DNA from: Cryobacterium cheniae
GTDB taxonomy: Bacteria; Actinomycetota; Actinomycetes; Actinomycetales; Microbacteriaceae
Length of the DNA stretch: 64,000 bases
Assembly: GCF_004403395.1 (NCBI RefSeq)
Contig: NZ_SOGN01000034.1
Span: forward strand, 19,297 to 83,296
Direction: 5' to 3'
Shown: positions 50,949 through 60,594 of the stretch, piece by piece
Position numbering within the stretch: position 1 is the stretch's first letter
How the letters are laid out: each line of letters starts with the position of its first letter
Notes under the pieces: generated by a model
Databases searched by the model: none
Told to the model about the DNA's origin: nothing
What the model saw: only the letters and a program-made list of their open reading frames with translations
Made by a program: the position numbers and the translations under genes

Positions 50949-50986
50949 GGAATCAGGGCTCCCGCTGACGCGAGAGCCCTGATTCC
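50949..50986. repeat. Perfect 13-bp inverted repeat between jetC and the 185-residue gene
   Basis: GGAATCAGGGCTC and its complement flank a 12-base loop. There is no U-run on either side, so it would be a weak terminator, an attenuator or an mRNA-stabilising hairpin for jetABC. Confidence 0.7.
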
Positions 50987-51037
50987 GGGTGGCTACTCCG
51001 TGTCTGGTGTAGCTGCTCGCTCACGGCCTCGCCCGGC

Positions 51038-54000
51038 TCAGGGAAAGCGCACCGGGGACGAGAGCGGCGTGATGTAGGAAAACCCGGTGCTGTTGTTCTT
51101 GGTCATCGAGAGCACCAGTTCCATATGCGGCTCGAGCGCGGTCACCTTGTCGAGCGGGGAACCGATGATCAGCTGGAAGCCCAGCCCCTTCCAGGCGGCC
51201 ACGGCCCGGCCGGCGAACTCGGAGTCCGATTTCACGAAGCCCTCGTCGAGGAAGACCGGCGCGAACCGCGGACGGGTGCGGCTTTCGTCGCCGAGCTGGA
51301 ACCGCAGGGCGGCTCCCACGACGAACGCCACCAATTCCTGGGACTCGCCACCGCTCTTGCCACCGAGCGACGAGTAGGTGCTGACCTCCAGGCCCTCCGG
51401 GGTGGTGCGCACGGCCGTGATTTCCACGTGCCGGCGCACATCGAGCAGCAGGTCACGCTGGGATTCCTGGCGGGGCCCGTCGGCGGACTTGCGGATCAGG
51501 CTCATGAACGCCTGCAACCGGGTGAACCGGCTTTCGGTCTGCTCGTCGGTGAAGGCATCCGTGGAACCGGAGGAGAGCAGCTTGAGTTCCTTGCGGAATG
51601 CGGTGGCGTCGTCGCGGTGGAGGCGACGCAACGTGATCTGGAGCCGATCCCGTCCGGCTCCGAACGGCAGCGTGGTGAGGATCTCGTTGATGGGACGGAG
51701 GCGGTCTTCGATCTCCTCGATGGAGGAGGTGAAGGCGCCGACCAGGGGAACCAGGTCCTGGCCGCTCCAGAGCGCCAGGCGGCGCTTCCATTCCTGGCGA
51801 CGCTCGTGCAGGCCGAGCGTGTAGACGGCGTCGAGGATGTCCCGGTAGCTCGTGTAAGAATCCAGCGAGACGCCGATGTTCGGGTCGGGCCAGCGGCTCT
51901 GGAAGGTCTCGAAGATGCCGACCAGGGTGTTGCGGGCGCCCGCGGCGCTGTCGCGGTCCTGGCTGGACTGCTCGGTGAGGCGCTCGCGCAGTCGCCTGAC
52001 GGCACCGTCGAACGCCTCGAGATCGTGCTGGTCGGCGACGGCCGCGAACTGGGCGTCGAGGTGGGTGGCGTGTTCCTCCGACAGGGACAGGGCGGCTGCC
52101 GGGTCGGCGTCGATGCGATCGAGGCGGCCGCTCACCGCATCCTGCCGGTCCACGATGCGCCCCTGCTCGGTCCGGAGGGCGTGCATGGTTCCCTCGGTGG
52201 CGTGCTTCTGCTTCTGGGCGACCTCCAGTTCGGCGGCCAGCCGCTCTTCCTCGTCCTTCAGCGCGCGCAGCACGTCGCTGTCGGCGAGCACACGCTCGCG
52301 CTCGGCCTGCTTATCGGTGATACGGGCATCCGCGGCCTGCACATCGATGGCCGGCCAGGCCACGTCGACAATGAACTGGTGCGCGGCCCGGCGGGCCCGG
52401 AGGTCGGCAAGATTCGCCCCGTGCCCGGAGGCCTCACGCGCCAGGGTGTCGGCCTCCAGCCGCAGCCGGGCCAGTTCCTCGTCAATGTCGTGCAGGCGGG
52501 TGCGGCTGGAGAAGCCGATGATCGACTTCTGGTCGCTGTTCCAGCCGTGCGCGCCACGGGAGCCGTTGCGGGTCTGCCCGCTCGGGGTGACCCGAGGTCC
52601 GTCCCCGACGAGCTCGGCCGCCGTGGCGACGCACTCCGCATCGAGGCTCGCGGCCTGTACCCGGTCCTGCACCCAGCCACTGAAGGGCGAGTCCTTGAAG
52701 ACGAGCTTTCCGGACACGAAGCGCGGGTCGCCGTCGATCTGCTGGTGGTCCCGCAGCGGGACCCCCTCGAAATGGATGCGCACGGGGATGCGGAGCGGGT
52801 CGATGGCCAGGCTCAGCGAGCGCAACCGGGTCTCGTCGACGAGCATGACGCGCACGACGGAGGCCAGGGTGACCTCGGCCGCCTGCCGCCAGGCGTCCTC
52901 CCCGGGGGCCAGATCGATCAGTTCGGCCAGAAAGGGCAGCTCCTCGGCGGGGATGCCCGACGCCTCGGCGATCATCAGGCGCGCGCTGTGCAGGTGCTGC
53001 GGAACCAAGCTCGCCCGCCCGGACAAGAACTGGTGCTCCTGTTTCAGGGTGCGGAGGTCCTCCTCGACCGGGTAGGCCGTGCGCTGCAGCGCGGTGCGCT
53101 TATTCTCGAGGTCGGCCTCGGCCGCGGGGAAGCCGGCCAGGAAGTCGTCGGCGGAGGCGCGGGCCCGGCCGAAGTCATCGGCGGAGGCGATGGAGAGGCC
53201 CAGTGGCCGGGCGCGCTCGTCGAATTTCGAGCGCTCCGCGGCCACGTCGTCGCGTTTGTCGGTGAGCTGGCCGAGCTCGTTCTGCAGGCTGACGAGCACG
53301 TCTCCGCCGTTGTCGCGCTGCTGGCGCTGCAGGTCGGCGACCCGCGCTTTCAGCTCGGTCTCGGCATCCCGGGCCGTCGTGGACTGCAGCAAGGTGTCCC
53401 GGCGCGCCACCCGGTTGGTGTCGGCGGCGCCCTCGAGCAGGCTCTGCTCCGTGCGCAGCTGCCAGAGCACGAAGGGCGTGTCGCCGGAGCGGTGCACGCC
53501 GAAGGTGTCGATCAGGTCGGCCTTGTCGGTCGCCGCCTCGTAGACCCGGTGCAGGTCGGGCAGGCGTTCCAGAACCTTGGCCTTCTGCGCCTCGGCGACC
53601 ATGGCGCCGTAGGACCGTTCCAGGTCTTCGAAGTGGGCGACGGCCTTGTCGGCGGCCGCGTAGGTGGCCGGTTCCTCGAGCACCATCGACTTGTAGAGAC
53701 CGTCGACCGTCTTGACCTGCTGGCCCGCCTGGATGCGCGCGAGCAGCCGGAGCGCCTTGCCGCCCTCGCCGTTGGCGCCGATGCCGAGGCGGGTGTAGAG
53801 GGTCTGGGCGAACGCCGCGTAGGTGTCGAAGACATCCAGTTCGGGGAAACGGGACTTGAGGGCGCGCTTGTCGAACCGGGACTCGGTCACCTCGGCCAGG
53901 TCGCGCAGGTCGAGGTAGCCGTCGATCGTGGCCATCTTCATGGTGATGTCGGCGAATCGGGTGCCGCCGCGGGGCACGAAGTAGGCCCGCAGCACGGTGA

Positions 54001-54418
54001 AGCGACGCTGGTTGTCGTCGATGAAAGTCATCGACACGGCACCCCAGGTGGACTCGTGGGCGCCGCGGAGCACCTGGTCCTGCAGCTCCCCCGTTCCGGC
54101 CTCCCGGTTGGCGTCGGTCTTGCCCTTGAGGTAGGTCATCAGGTTGCGCTGGTCGGCACTGCGCGCCCGTCCGGAACCGGCGTCGTTGGAGGCGCCGTTG
54201 AAGGGGGTGTCCGACGGCATCATCAGGGCGAGGTAGGCGTCGAGCAGGCTGCTCTTGCCGGTTCCGGATGCCCCGGACACCAGGGTGGCCGTGGGCGCGA
54301 AGGCAACCTCGTGGTGGCCCTGGAAGCCGCCCCAGTTCACCATCTGGAACGACTCGGCGCGCCACTGGGTGGTGCCCTCGGTGAGGCCGTCGACGTAGAA
54401 GAGCGGGGAATCGGTCAT
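51038..54418 (-). CDS. jetC: JetC / MksB SMC-like ATPase (Wadjet)
   Basis: An 1126-residue SMC/MukB-type motor. Walker A is GASGTGKSS (49-57) in a head that starts FQMVNWGGFQGHHEV; long coiled-coil arms flank a hinge region around residues 540-640; the C-terminal half-head has the signature SLGGKSGGES (1017-1026) and Walker B PVFLDEGF (Asp1058, Glu1059). Such proteins extrude DNA loops and, in Wadjet systems, recognise small circular plasmids. The ATG overlaps the jetB stop by one base. Length and motifs are intact, so it looks functional. Confidence 0.93.
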   Translation of the reverse strand: MTDSPLFYVDGLTEGTTQWRAESFQMVNWGGFQGHHEVAFAPTATLVSGASGTGKSSLLDAYLALMMPSDTPFNGASNDAGSGRARSADQRNLMTYLKGKTDANREAGTGELQDQVLRGAHESTWGAVSMTFIDDNQRRFTVLRAYFVPRGGTRFADITMKMATIDGYLDLRDLAEVTESRFDKRALKSRFPELDVFDTYAAFAQTLYTRLGIGANGEGGKALRLLARIQAGQQVKTVDGLYKSMVLEEPATYAAADKAVAHFEDLERSYGAMVAEAQKAKVLERLPDLHRVYEAATDKADLIDTFGVHRSGDTPFVLWQLRTEQSLLEGAADTNRVARRDTLLQSTTARDAETELKARVADLQRQQRDNGGDVLVSLQNELGQLTDKRDDVAAERSKFDERARPLGLSIASADDFGRARASADDFLAGFPAAEADLENKRTALQRTAYPVEEDLRTLKQEHQFLSGRASLVPQHLHSARLMIAEASGIPAEELPFLAELIDLAPGEDAWRQAAEVTLASVVRVMLVDETRLRSLSLAIDPLRIPVRIHFEGVPLRDHQQIDGDPRFVSGKLVFKDSPFSGWVQDRVQAASLDAECVATAAELVGDGPRVTPSGQTRNGSRGAHGWNSDQKSIIGFSSRTRLHDIDEELARLRLEADTLAREASGHGANLADLRARRAAHQFIVDVAWPAIDVQAADARITDKQAERERVLADSDVLRALKDEEERLAAELEVAQKQKHATEGTMHALRTEQGRIVDRQDAVSGRLDRIDADPAAALSLSEEHATHLDAQFAAVADQHDLEAFDGAVRRLRERLTEQSSQDRDSAAGARNTLVGIFETFQSRWPDPNIGVSLDSYTSYRDILDAVYTLGLHERRQEWKRRLALWSGQDLVPLVGAFTSSIEEIEDRLRPINEILTTLPFGAGRDRLQITLRRLHRDDATAFRKELKLLSSGSTDAFTDEQTESRFTRLQAFMSLIRKSADGPRQESQRDLLLDVRRHVEITAVRTTPEGLEVSTYSSLGGKSGGESQELVAFVVGAALRFQLGDESRTRPRFAPVFLDEGFVKSDSEFAGRAVAAWKGLGFQLIIGSPLDKVTALEPHMELVLSMTKNNSTGFSYITPLSSPVRFP

Positions 54419-55104
54419 TACAGGGCCTCCGGCAGAGCCTCGGACAGGAGAGGCAGATCGTCAAGATCGGTGGGTTCCGGATCGGGATCGGCGTTCTGGG
54501 CGACGAGCCATTCCAGGAGTTCGCTGAGCCGTTCGACCGGCAGCAGCACCTCGATCACGGCGGAGATACGGAACCGGTCGGGGTCGCTCGTTTTTAACAG
54601 CACCCGCGCCTTCGCGAGACTGTCGACCGCGGCCGTGGCCTTGCGGGCGTCGCCCCAGCGGTCGGTGGCGTGTTCGGGCCGGAAATGCCCGACGTTCTCG
54701 ACCAGGTTGTCGCGATCCACGATGACGATGTCCTGGCCGTTCGCACGCTCGCTGCGGAACCGCTGCCGCAGCAGCACGAGCAGAATGGTCTCCTCCCGCG
54801 TATAGGACACATCGTGCAACAGGGTGGGGAACCGGTCTCCGCCCTCGGCTACCGCCTGCCGTTTGAACGCCACCTCATAGTGCAGGTCGATGTGCAGGTC
54901 GAGGAACACGTCATTCAGGCGCGACTTGAGCAGGCTTTGGGAGCGCAGCAGTGTCTGCCACTCGGCCGGCTGCAGCGCGGCGGAGATGTACCGGTGTTTC
55001 AGCAGCAGCACCAGGGTGCGACGCTGCTCCACGGTGAGTCCGCCCTCGTCGCCCTCGAACAGGGAGAAGCTGGGCGATTCGTCGTTCGTGAACTCATCAG
55101 TCAT
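54418..55104 (-). CDS. jetB: JetB / MksE DUF4194 subunit
   Basis: A 228-residue kite-type (KITE/MksE) protein with a DUF4194 domain. Landmarks are [37 protein letters not shown] and [16 protein letters not shown], plus an acidic tail ([15 protein letters not shown]). It binds the JetC coiled-coil neck and JetA. It overlaps jetA by eight bases and jetC by one, a fully coupled operon in the classical order A-B-C. Confidence 0.92.
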   Translation of the reverse strand: MTDEFTNDESPSFSLFEGDEGGLTVEQRRTLVLLLKHRYISAALQPAEWQTLLRSQSLLKSRLNDVFLDLHIDLHYEVAFKRQAVAEGGDRFPTLLHDVSYTREETILLVLLRQRFRSERANGQDIVIVDRDNLVENVGHFRPEHATDRWGDARKATAAVDSLAKARVLLKTSDPDRFRISAVIEVLLPVERLSELLEWLVAQNADPDPEPTDLDDLPLLSEALPEAL

Positions 55105-56599
55105 GGTCAGATCCGTAGTTCAGGGCGGACAGCGCCGCGGTTTCGTCGTCGTTGAGGATGATTCGGGGCACCTCGAAGCTGCGGGTGGAGCCGTCCGGAC
55201 GCACGGTTTCGAATCGCTCGAGCGTCTGCGCCCGGCTGACCGCGTCGATCTGGGTGGCGATCTGCAGCATCCCCAGGATCTCGACCGGGCGGCGCAGGGT
55301 GGCGTCGAGGTCGTTGAACGCGTCGCCGACGGATGCGGCCTCACCGTGACTGAAGGCCGTCACGATCGCGTCGCGCAGCTCCCCCAACAGCGGGCCGCCC
55401 TGCTTGCGCATCTCATCGAGGCTCGGCGGCACCGGGGCGTCGTCGGAGACATCCTGCAGTTCGGGCGGCGCCCGGTGGGCGCCCGGGTCGTAGAAGCGTT
55501 CACGGAGGTGCGGGGCGTCGAGAGTTCCCGGCATGAGTTCGGCGGTGACCGTGGAGCGGGGCCCGGCGGTCTGCATCCAGACGGCGAGTTCCTTGTTGAT
55601 CTCGCGCAGCAGGCGTTCGAGCTCACGGTCCTTGACCACGTCGTGGTTGACGATGTGCTCGCGCAGGGTGGTCGTGAGCCCGTTGCGCTGGGTGAGCACG
55701 TCGTCGATGCCCCTCCGGATCAGGCGCACGGTGCCTATGAAGCTGCGGCGGTCGATGGAGCTGAGTTCGAGGGCGAACGGATGCAGCAGGATCGTCTCGA
55801 GGTCGTCCCCCAGCTCCTGCAGCAGGTCGTCGTTGCGCAGCAGGGTGAAGGCACCCTCGAAGGCGCGACCTTCCGGGGTCGCGGTCATTAGGGCATCCGT
55901 TTTGACGAGGTATTCGTCGAGCACCTCGCTGATCGGGCGCTCCTCGCCGCGGAAATCGTTGACGATCTGCCGGTGCATGGCGGCGACGGACTCCTCGACG
56001 CGTTTGAAGTCGCTGGGCAGCTGGCCGATCAGGTCGATCAGGTCGGCGTAGCCCTCGTGCATCATCTCGTTCGAGACAAGCGCGATCTCACCGCCGGCCG
56101 CAAGGCGGTCGCGTTCGGCGGACTTCTCGGCGATCTCCTGGTCGAGACGACGGATGCGCTCCTCCCGGTCAGGGTTGGCCTGCGTGGCACGATGACGCAC
56201 CGTTTCGACGATCGTGGTGAGACGGGATTCGCTGATCAGCGCCCGATCGCGGGAGAGGCTCTCGACCAGGAGTAACGCCTCGAGCGCATGCGAGGTGAGT
56301 GAGTAGTGCTCCTCGTCGCCCTCCCCTGTTTCGCGGTAGAGCCACTGGTCGTTCATCCACTGCACGCAGAGGGCCCGGCCGGTCTTGCCCGGCACGTCGC
56401 TGCCGACAGAGCGCAGGTCGGCGAGGTAGGCGTCGACCTGGGTGTGCAGCAGATCGGCCTGCACGCTGCGCCGGTCGCGGCTGAAGGAGGACTTGAACAC
56501 GAAGAGCACGAACGGAGCCCACTTGCGGTCCAGCAGGCGCAGGGTGGGTTTGTCGAAGGCTTCGCGCACCCGCGCCAGTTCGCCCGCAAGTTCGCTCAT
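55097..56599 (-). CDS. jetA: JetA / MksF DUF3375 kleisin subunit
   Basis: A 500-residue DUF3375 protein, the kleisin-like bridge of the condensin. It starts with [35 protein letters not shown], has the family block [15 protein letters not shown] and [29 protein letters not shown], and a long helical middle ([22 protein letters not shown]). It is the first gene of the operon, with AAGGA upstream of the ATG. In Wadjet type I the fourth gene jetD normally follows jetC, but here none is seen. Confidence 0.93.
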   Translation of the reverse strand: MSELAGELARVREAFDKPTLRLLDRKWAPFVLFVFKSSFSRDRRSVQADLLHTQVDAYLADLRSVGSDVPGKTGRALCVQWMNDQWLYRETGEGDEEHYSLTSHALEALLLVESLSRDRALISESRLTTIVETVRHRATQANPDREERIRRLDQEIAEKSAERDRLAAGGEIALVSNEMMHEGYADLIDLIGQLPSDFKRVEESVAAMHRQIVNDFRGEERPISEVLDEYLVKTDALMTATPEGRAFEGAFTLLRNDDLLQELGDDLETILLHPFALELSSIDRRSFIGTVRLIRRGIDDVLTQRNGLTTTLREHIVNHDVVKDRELERLLREINKELAVWMQTAGPRSTVTAELMPGTLDAPHLRERFYDPGAHRAPPELQDVSDDAPVPPSLDEMRKQGGPLLGELRDAIVTAFSHGEAASVGDAFNDLDATLRRPVEILGMLQIATQIDAVSRAQTLERFETVRPDGSTRSFEVPRIILNDDETAALSALNYGSDHD

Positions 56600-56714
56600 T
56601 GTAGAAGTTCCTTTCCGGGCCCCCTCAAGGGTAACGGTCTCCGCGCGCGGGCGGACACGCGGGCCGGCGCGCAGCGGCGTGTGAGACTGTCAGGACAAGT
56701 TGAAGGAGCACCAC

Positions 56715-57020
56715 GTGACCGACCCGCGCGCGAACATGGAGGGCAACAACCTGCTCAATCTCGGGGCGCCCCACCTGGACTGGTCGAAGACGCCCGGCCG
56801 GGTGCCGGGATTCTGGGTGTCGGCCGTCAGCGTCATCCTCGCGGTGCCGCTGCCGTTTCCCGCCCTGTTCGTCGCCCTGATCGGACTCTCCCTCTCGCTG
56901 AGGGCGTTCAGCGTGGTCCCGGTCGGCGCCCGAGGGCGCGGCCTCGTGCTCGCGTCGCTGGCCCTGTCGGGGGCGACGATCCTGGCTGTCGTCGTGCGAC
57001 TGGTTCTGGTCTTCGTCTAG
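56715..57020 (+). CDS. Small two-helix membrane protein
   Basis: A 101-residue protein with a soluble N-terminal part (NNLLNLGAPHLDWSKTPGRVPG) and two hydrophobic helices (AVSVILAVPLPFPALFVALIGLSL; LVLASLALSGATILAVVVRLVLVF) that look like the DUF4190 group of small membrane proteins. AAGGAG six bases upstream fixes GTG 56715. It stands alone between jetA (divergent) and a methyltransferase gene (convergent). Function is unknown. Confidence 0.78.
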   Translation: MTDPRANMEGNNLLNLGAPHLDWSKTPGRVPGFWVSAVSVILAVPLPFPALFVALIGLSLSLRAFSVVPVGARGRGLVLASLALSGATILAVVVRLVLVFV

Positions 57021-57030
57021 TCGGAGGCGG

Positions 57031-57495
57031 TCACGGGTTCAGCCGGCCCACCCCCGGCAGGAAACGCCCCACGCGGGCACCGTAGGCGGCGTAGTCGGGG
57101 TGCTCGGCCACGAGCATCCGCTCTTCCCAGCGGGCCTTGCCGGCCAGCAGCAGCAGGAGGGCGAGCCAGGCGACGAGGTGCCAGACCGAGGCGCCGAGCA
57201 GCACGAGGCCGACGCCGCCGGTCATCAGACCCGTGTAGATGGGACTGCGCACGAGACCGTAGACACCGTTGGTGACCAGAGGCGCGTGCTCGCGCGGAAT
57301 CGGGCTTGCGGTGAGGGCCGGCCCGAGACCGCGCACTCCGAGCACGGCGAAGACGGAGCCCCCGCCGGCGAGCACGATGGCGGCCACCACGACGGCGAGG
57401 TTCACCGGCCACAGCGTGCCGTGGGGCAGGAGGCCCAGCGCCAGGAGCAGCAGGAACTGGGCCGACACCAGGGCAACCGCGAGCGCACGTTTCAT
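57031..57495 (-). CDS. Isoprenylcysteine/PEMT-type membrane methyltransferase
   Basis: A 154-residue integral membrane protein with four helices. The SAM-binding C-terminal motifs are present: VTNGVYGLVRSPIYTGLM and KARWEERMLVAEHPDYAAYGARVGRFLPG, as in ICMT/PEMT family bacterial proteins. Substrate (lipid or small isoprenoid) is unknown. It is convergent with the two-helix protein gene and about 75 bases downstream of the GntR gene. Confidence 0.87.
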   Translation of the reverse strand: MKRALAVALVSAQFLLLLALGLLPHGTLWPVNLAVVVAAIVLAGGGSVFAVLGVRGLGPALTASPIPREHAPLVTNGVYGLVRSPIYTGLMTGGVGLVLLGASVWHLVAWLALLLLLAGKARWEERMLVAEHPDYAAYGARVGRFLPGVGRLNP

Positions 57496-57569
57496 GGCTC
57501 GAGGCTACGCCCCGGCGTCGGGCCCATGCCTCAGGCCGCGGGCAGCAGGTGCATTCGAGCGGCGCACCA

Positions 57570-58361
57570 CTAGTTCGGGTTGTGTTGCATTATCGACAGC
57601 GACCCGTGACCGGGCACGACGACACACTTCGCGGCGTAGAGCGGGACTCCGCCGTGGTCCGCCGTCTGGGTCAGGATGAGGACGGCCGCCGACGGCTTGA
57701 TGTTCAGCAGTTTCGCTCGCGTCGGTCCGGCGTTGGTTGCGACGATCTGACACACGCCATTCGTGAAGACGTGGCCGTTGGCCTGCAGGGATGCGAGGAG
57801 TGTCCGCGGTTCGGCGGCGATCTCCAAGAGTTCGGATGCGATTCGCGCGCTCACATCGCTGAGGTAGCGCCCGGCAGGGAGATGTTCTTGAACAATGGCA
57901 ATGGGAAGGCCATCGTGCAGCAAGACACTCTCCCGGATCCACGCATTGGCAGCCGGGTCGAGCGCGAGCCGGCTGGACACGAAGTCCGTGAAGCCTTCCA
58001 ACTCGAACCGCACCGGCTGCACGGTCATCGTCAGGTTCGGGTCGGCCAGGACGAGCTCGAATGGCCGCATCTGCTCCAGTCCGCCATGCGGGATGGAGTC
58101 CGTGACGAATCGCCCGACTCCGCGGCGAGTGACCAGTAACCCGTCTTCTTCGAGAAGCATCAGCGCCTCCCGTACGGGGGTACGGCTGACACCGAGCAGT
58201 GCAGAGAGTTCCGTTTCCCTCGGCAGCATCTCGCCGAGCTGGAACACGCCGGAGCGGATCCCATCAGCGAGCCGCGTGTACACGGCGACTCGAATCGGCT
58301 GGCCGACGGCGAGGTGGAGTCGCTGTCGCAGGAACGTGTGGACATCCAAACGGGTCGTCAC
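57570..58361 (-). CDS. GntR-family (HutC/UTRA) regulator
   Basis: A 263-residue regulator. The winged helix covers residues 25-90 (GEMLPRETELSALLGVSRTPVREALMLLEEDGLL). The UTRA ligand domain follows and includes IVQEHLPAGRYLSD, PSAAVLILTQTADHGGVPLYAAKCVVVPGHG. UTRA regulators commonly sense sugars, amino sugars or nucleosides. It is divergent from deoD and the MFS gene with a 90-base shared promoter region, so control of nucleoside salvage is the simplest reading. Confidence 0.9.
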   Translation of the reverse strand: MTTRLDVHTFLRQRLHLAVGQPIRVAVYTRLADGIRSGVFQLGEMLPRETELSALLGVSRTPVREALMLLEEDGLLVTRRGVGRFVTDSIPHGGLEQMRPFELVLADPNLTMTVQPVRFELEGFTDFVSSRLALDPAANAWIRESVLLHDGLPIAIVQEHLPAGRYLSDVSARIASELLEIAAEPRTLLASLQANGHVFTNGVCQIVATNAGPTRAKLLNIKPSAAVLILTQTADHGGVPLYAAKCVVVPGHGSLSIMQHNPN

Positions 58362-58451
58362 GAGACCTCCTTGTCGCCTCTACCCTATCAGTTTATATAT
58401 GTGACTTAAGAGGTGTAACTTCATACCTGCAGTCCAGACAAGGGAGTTTCC

Positions 58452-59162
58452 ATGACCACCACCAGCACGCCGCACATTGATCCGAAGGGGGTGGACATTG
58501 CCGAGACAATCCTCCTTCCTGGCGACCCGCTGCGAGCGAAGTTCATCGCCGAGACCTACTTCGACGACATCCGCTGCTTCAACGAGGTCCGCAACATGCT
58601 GGGCTTCACTGGCACGTACCGGGGGCGCCCCGTGTCCGTCATGGGCACGGGTATGGGCATTCCCTCCATCTCGCTCTACAGCTACGAGCTGATCCACCAC
58701 TTCGGGGTGAAAAACCTGATCCGAGTGGGTACCTGCGGCGCTATGCAGAAGAACATGGACCTCTACGACGTGGTCATCGCCCAGGGCGCGTCGACCGACT
58801 CCAACTACCTGGACCAGTTCAATCTTCCAGGTCAGTGGGCGCCACTGTCGTCGTACCGGCTGCTGGAGCAGGCCAAGCGGATTGCCGACGAGCGTGGGCA
58901 ACGCACCCACGTCGGCAACGTACTCTCATCCGACGTCTTCTACGGCGCCGATCCTGACGCCCTCGGCAGGTGGATGAAGATGGGTATCCTGGCCGTCGAG
59001 ATGGAGTCCGCCGGGCTGTTCGCCAACGCCGCGGCCGCGGGCGTCGATGCCCTGGCCATCTTCACCGTCAGCGACCAGATCGTCACCGACGCCAAAACCA
59101 CCCCCGAGGAACGGCAGACCGCCTTCACCTCAATGATCGAGATCGCGCTGGAACTGGCCTGA
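58452..59162 (+). CDS. deoD: DeoD-type purine-nucleoside phosphorylase
   Basis: A 236-residue enzyme splitting purine (deoxy)nucleosides with phosphate. LLPGDPLRAKFIAE carries the phosphate-binding Gly/Asp/Arg, GMGIPSISLYSYEL and NLIRVGTCGA are typical, and AVEMESAGLF is the ribose/base site. The late catalytic Asp lies in TVSDQIVTDAKT. Family length is matched. AAGGGAG precedes the ATG. Its stop overlaps the MFS gene start. Confidence 0.95.
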   Translation: MTTTSTPHIDPKGVDIAETILLPGDPLRAKFIAETYFDDIRCFNEVRNMLGFTGTYRGRPVSVMGTGMGIPSISLYSYELIHHFGVKNLIRVGTCGAMQKNMDLYDVVIAQGASTDSNYLDQFNLPGQWAPLSSYRLLEQAKRIADERGQRTHVGNVLSSDVFYGADPDALGRWMKMGILAVEMESAGLFANAAAAGVDALAIFTVSDQIVTDAKTTPEERQTAFTSMIEIALELA

Positions 59163-60562
59163 TGAGCAACGCAACCCGCACCACGGTCCCGGCCCAGGTC
59201 TTCAAACCGAGCCGTGCCGTCCCCATCCTGCTGTTCCTCTTCGTGTTCTCACTGGTGCTGGACAACGGCTTCAAGTTCATGTCGCCGGCGTTGGCGGAGA
59301 GTCTCGACCTCCCGGTCAACACTGTCAGCCTGCAAGCTACTTTGGCCGGCATCCTGATCGGCATCGGAGCCGTGGTCTACGCTGCGCTGGCCGACTCGAT
59401 CAGCATCCGGAAACTCATCGTCTTCGCGATCATCGTGATGACGATCGGGTCGCTCGTCGGCTTCATCTTCCAGGGCAACTTCTGGCTGATCCTGGTCGGC
59501 CGGCTGATTCAGAGCGCCGGCCTGGCGGCCGCCGAAACCCTCTACGTGATCTACGTCACCAAGCACTTCAAGGGCGACGAGCAGAAGAAATATCTGGGCT
59601 TCAGTACCGCGGCCTTCCAGTTGTCCCTGCTGATCGGCACCGTCGGCAGCGGCTTCATCGCCACCTACATCGGCTGGGCCGCCTTCTTCCTGGTCGCGTT
59701 GCTGTCCCTTCTGGCCATACCGGTCGTGTTGCGTACCGTCTCCAAGGAGGCGACGAGCGGTGGCCATGTGGACGTGTTCGGCCTCTTTCTGATCGCGGTG
59801 TTCTCCACCGGAGTCATCCTGTTCATGCAGAACTTCAACTTGTGGTTCGTGCTGCCGGTCGCTGCGGGGCTGATTTTCTTCATCTGGCACATCCGAACGC
59901 ACGACAACGCCGTGATCACCAGCGCGTTCTTCGCCAATGCCCAGTACTCACTGATGATCATCGTGGTGTTCATCACCTACTCGGTCCAGCTGGGCTACAC
60001 CTTCCTGTTCTCGTTCCTGATCTCCGACGTTTACGGCTACAACCTCGGCGAGGTGTCCCTGCTGCTGATCCCCGGCTACATCGCAGCCGTGATCGTCGGC
60101 TCGGCCACCGGCAAGATCGCCAAGTTCCTCACGTCCAAGCAGGCCATCACCATCGCGTTGATCGTGATTGTCGTCTCGATGCTGCTTCCGGCCCTGCTGG
60201 TGGGCAGGTGGATCGGGGTGTTCGTGATCTCGATGATGTTGTTCGGGATGGGTTTTGCGTTGATGTACGGCCCGCTCGTGTCGACGGCCGTCATGCGGGT
60301 GCCGGTCGGGAACACCGGTATCGCCATAGGCTTCTACAACCTCACCATCAACATCGCGGTACCGGTCGGCATCGCCTACACCGCAGCGCTGATGAAGCTG
60401 CAGCCCAACCTGCTCAGCGGTATCACCGGCTCCGGCCAGGCGTCCTCCTACGGGTCGATTTTGTTCATCCTCACGGGGGTCGCGGCCCTCGGGCTGGTGC
60501 TCTACCGCGTCTTCGTCCGGGTGTTGGAGCGCCAGGGCGCCGAGATGAAAACCTCCGTGTAA
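59162..60562 (+). CDS. MFS transporter, 14-helix type
   Basis: A 466-residue transporter with about 14 helices, like TetA(L)/QacA-type DHA2 proteins. ALADSISIRKLIVFAIIV is the loop 2-3 motif and GRLIQSAGLAAAETLYVIYVTKHF matches helix 4-5 of the Tet(K/L) group. It is translated from an ATG overlapping the deoD stop, so it may import nucleosides or export purine analogues; drug export cannot be excluded. The ATGA-type junction makes it the second gene of the deoD operon. Confidence 0.87.
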   Translation: MSNATRTTVPAQVFKPSRAVPILLFLFVFSLVLDNGFKFMSPALAESLDLPVNTVSLQATLAGILIGIGAVVYAALADSISIRKLIVFAIIVMTIGSLVGFIFQGNFWLILVGRLIQSAGLAAAETLYVIYVTKHFKGDEQKKYLGFSTAAFQLSLLIGTVGSGFIATYIGWAAFFLVALLSLLAIPVVLRTVSKEATSGGHVDVFGLFLIAVFSTGVILFMQNFNLWFVLPVAAGLIFFIWHIRTHDNAVITSAFFANAQYSLMIIVVFITYSVQLGYTFLFSFLISDVYGYNLGEVSLLLIPGYIAAVIVGSATGKIAKFLTSKQAITIALIVIVVSMLLPALLVGRWIGVFVISMMLFGMGFALMYGPLVSTAVMRVPVGNTGIAIGFYNLTINIAVPVGIAYTAALMKLQPNLLSGITGSGQASSYGSILFILTGVAALGLVLYRVFVRVLERQGAEMKTSV

Positions 60563-60594
60563 CCCGGTCACGTCTTGGCGACCCCGGAGGAGCC

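Noticed and set aside
58362..58451. GTGAC-N9-GTAAC dyad as a GntR operator before deoD
   Set aside because: Arms pair at only four of five bases and no second copy is present; too weak to annotate.
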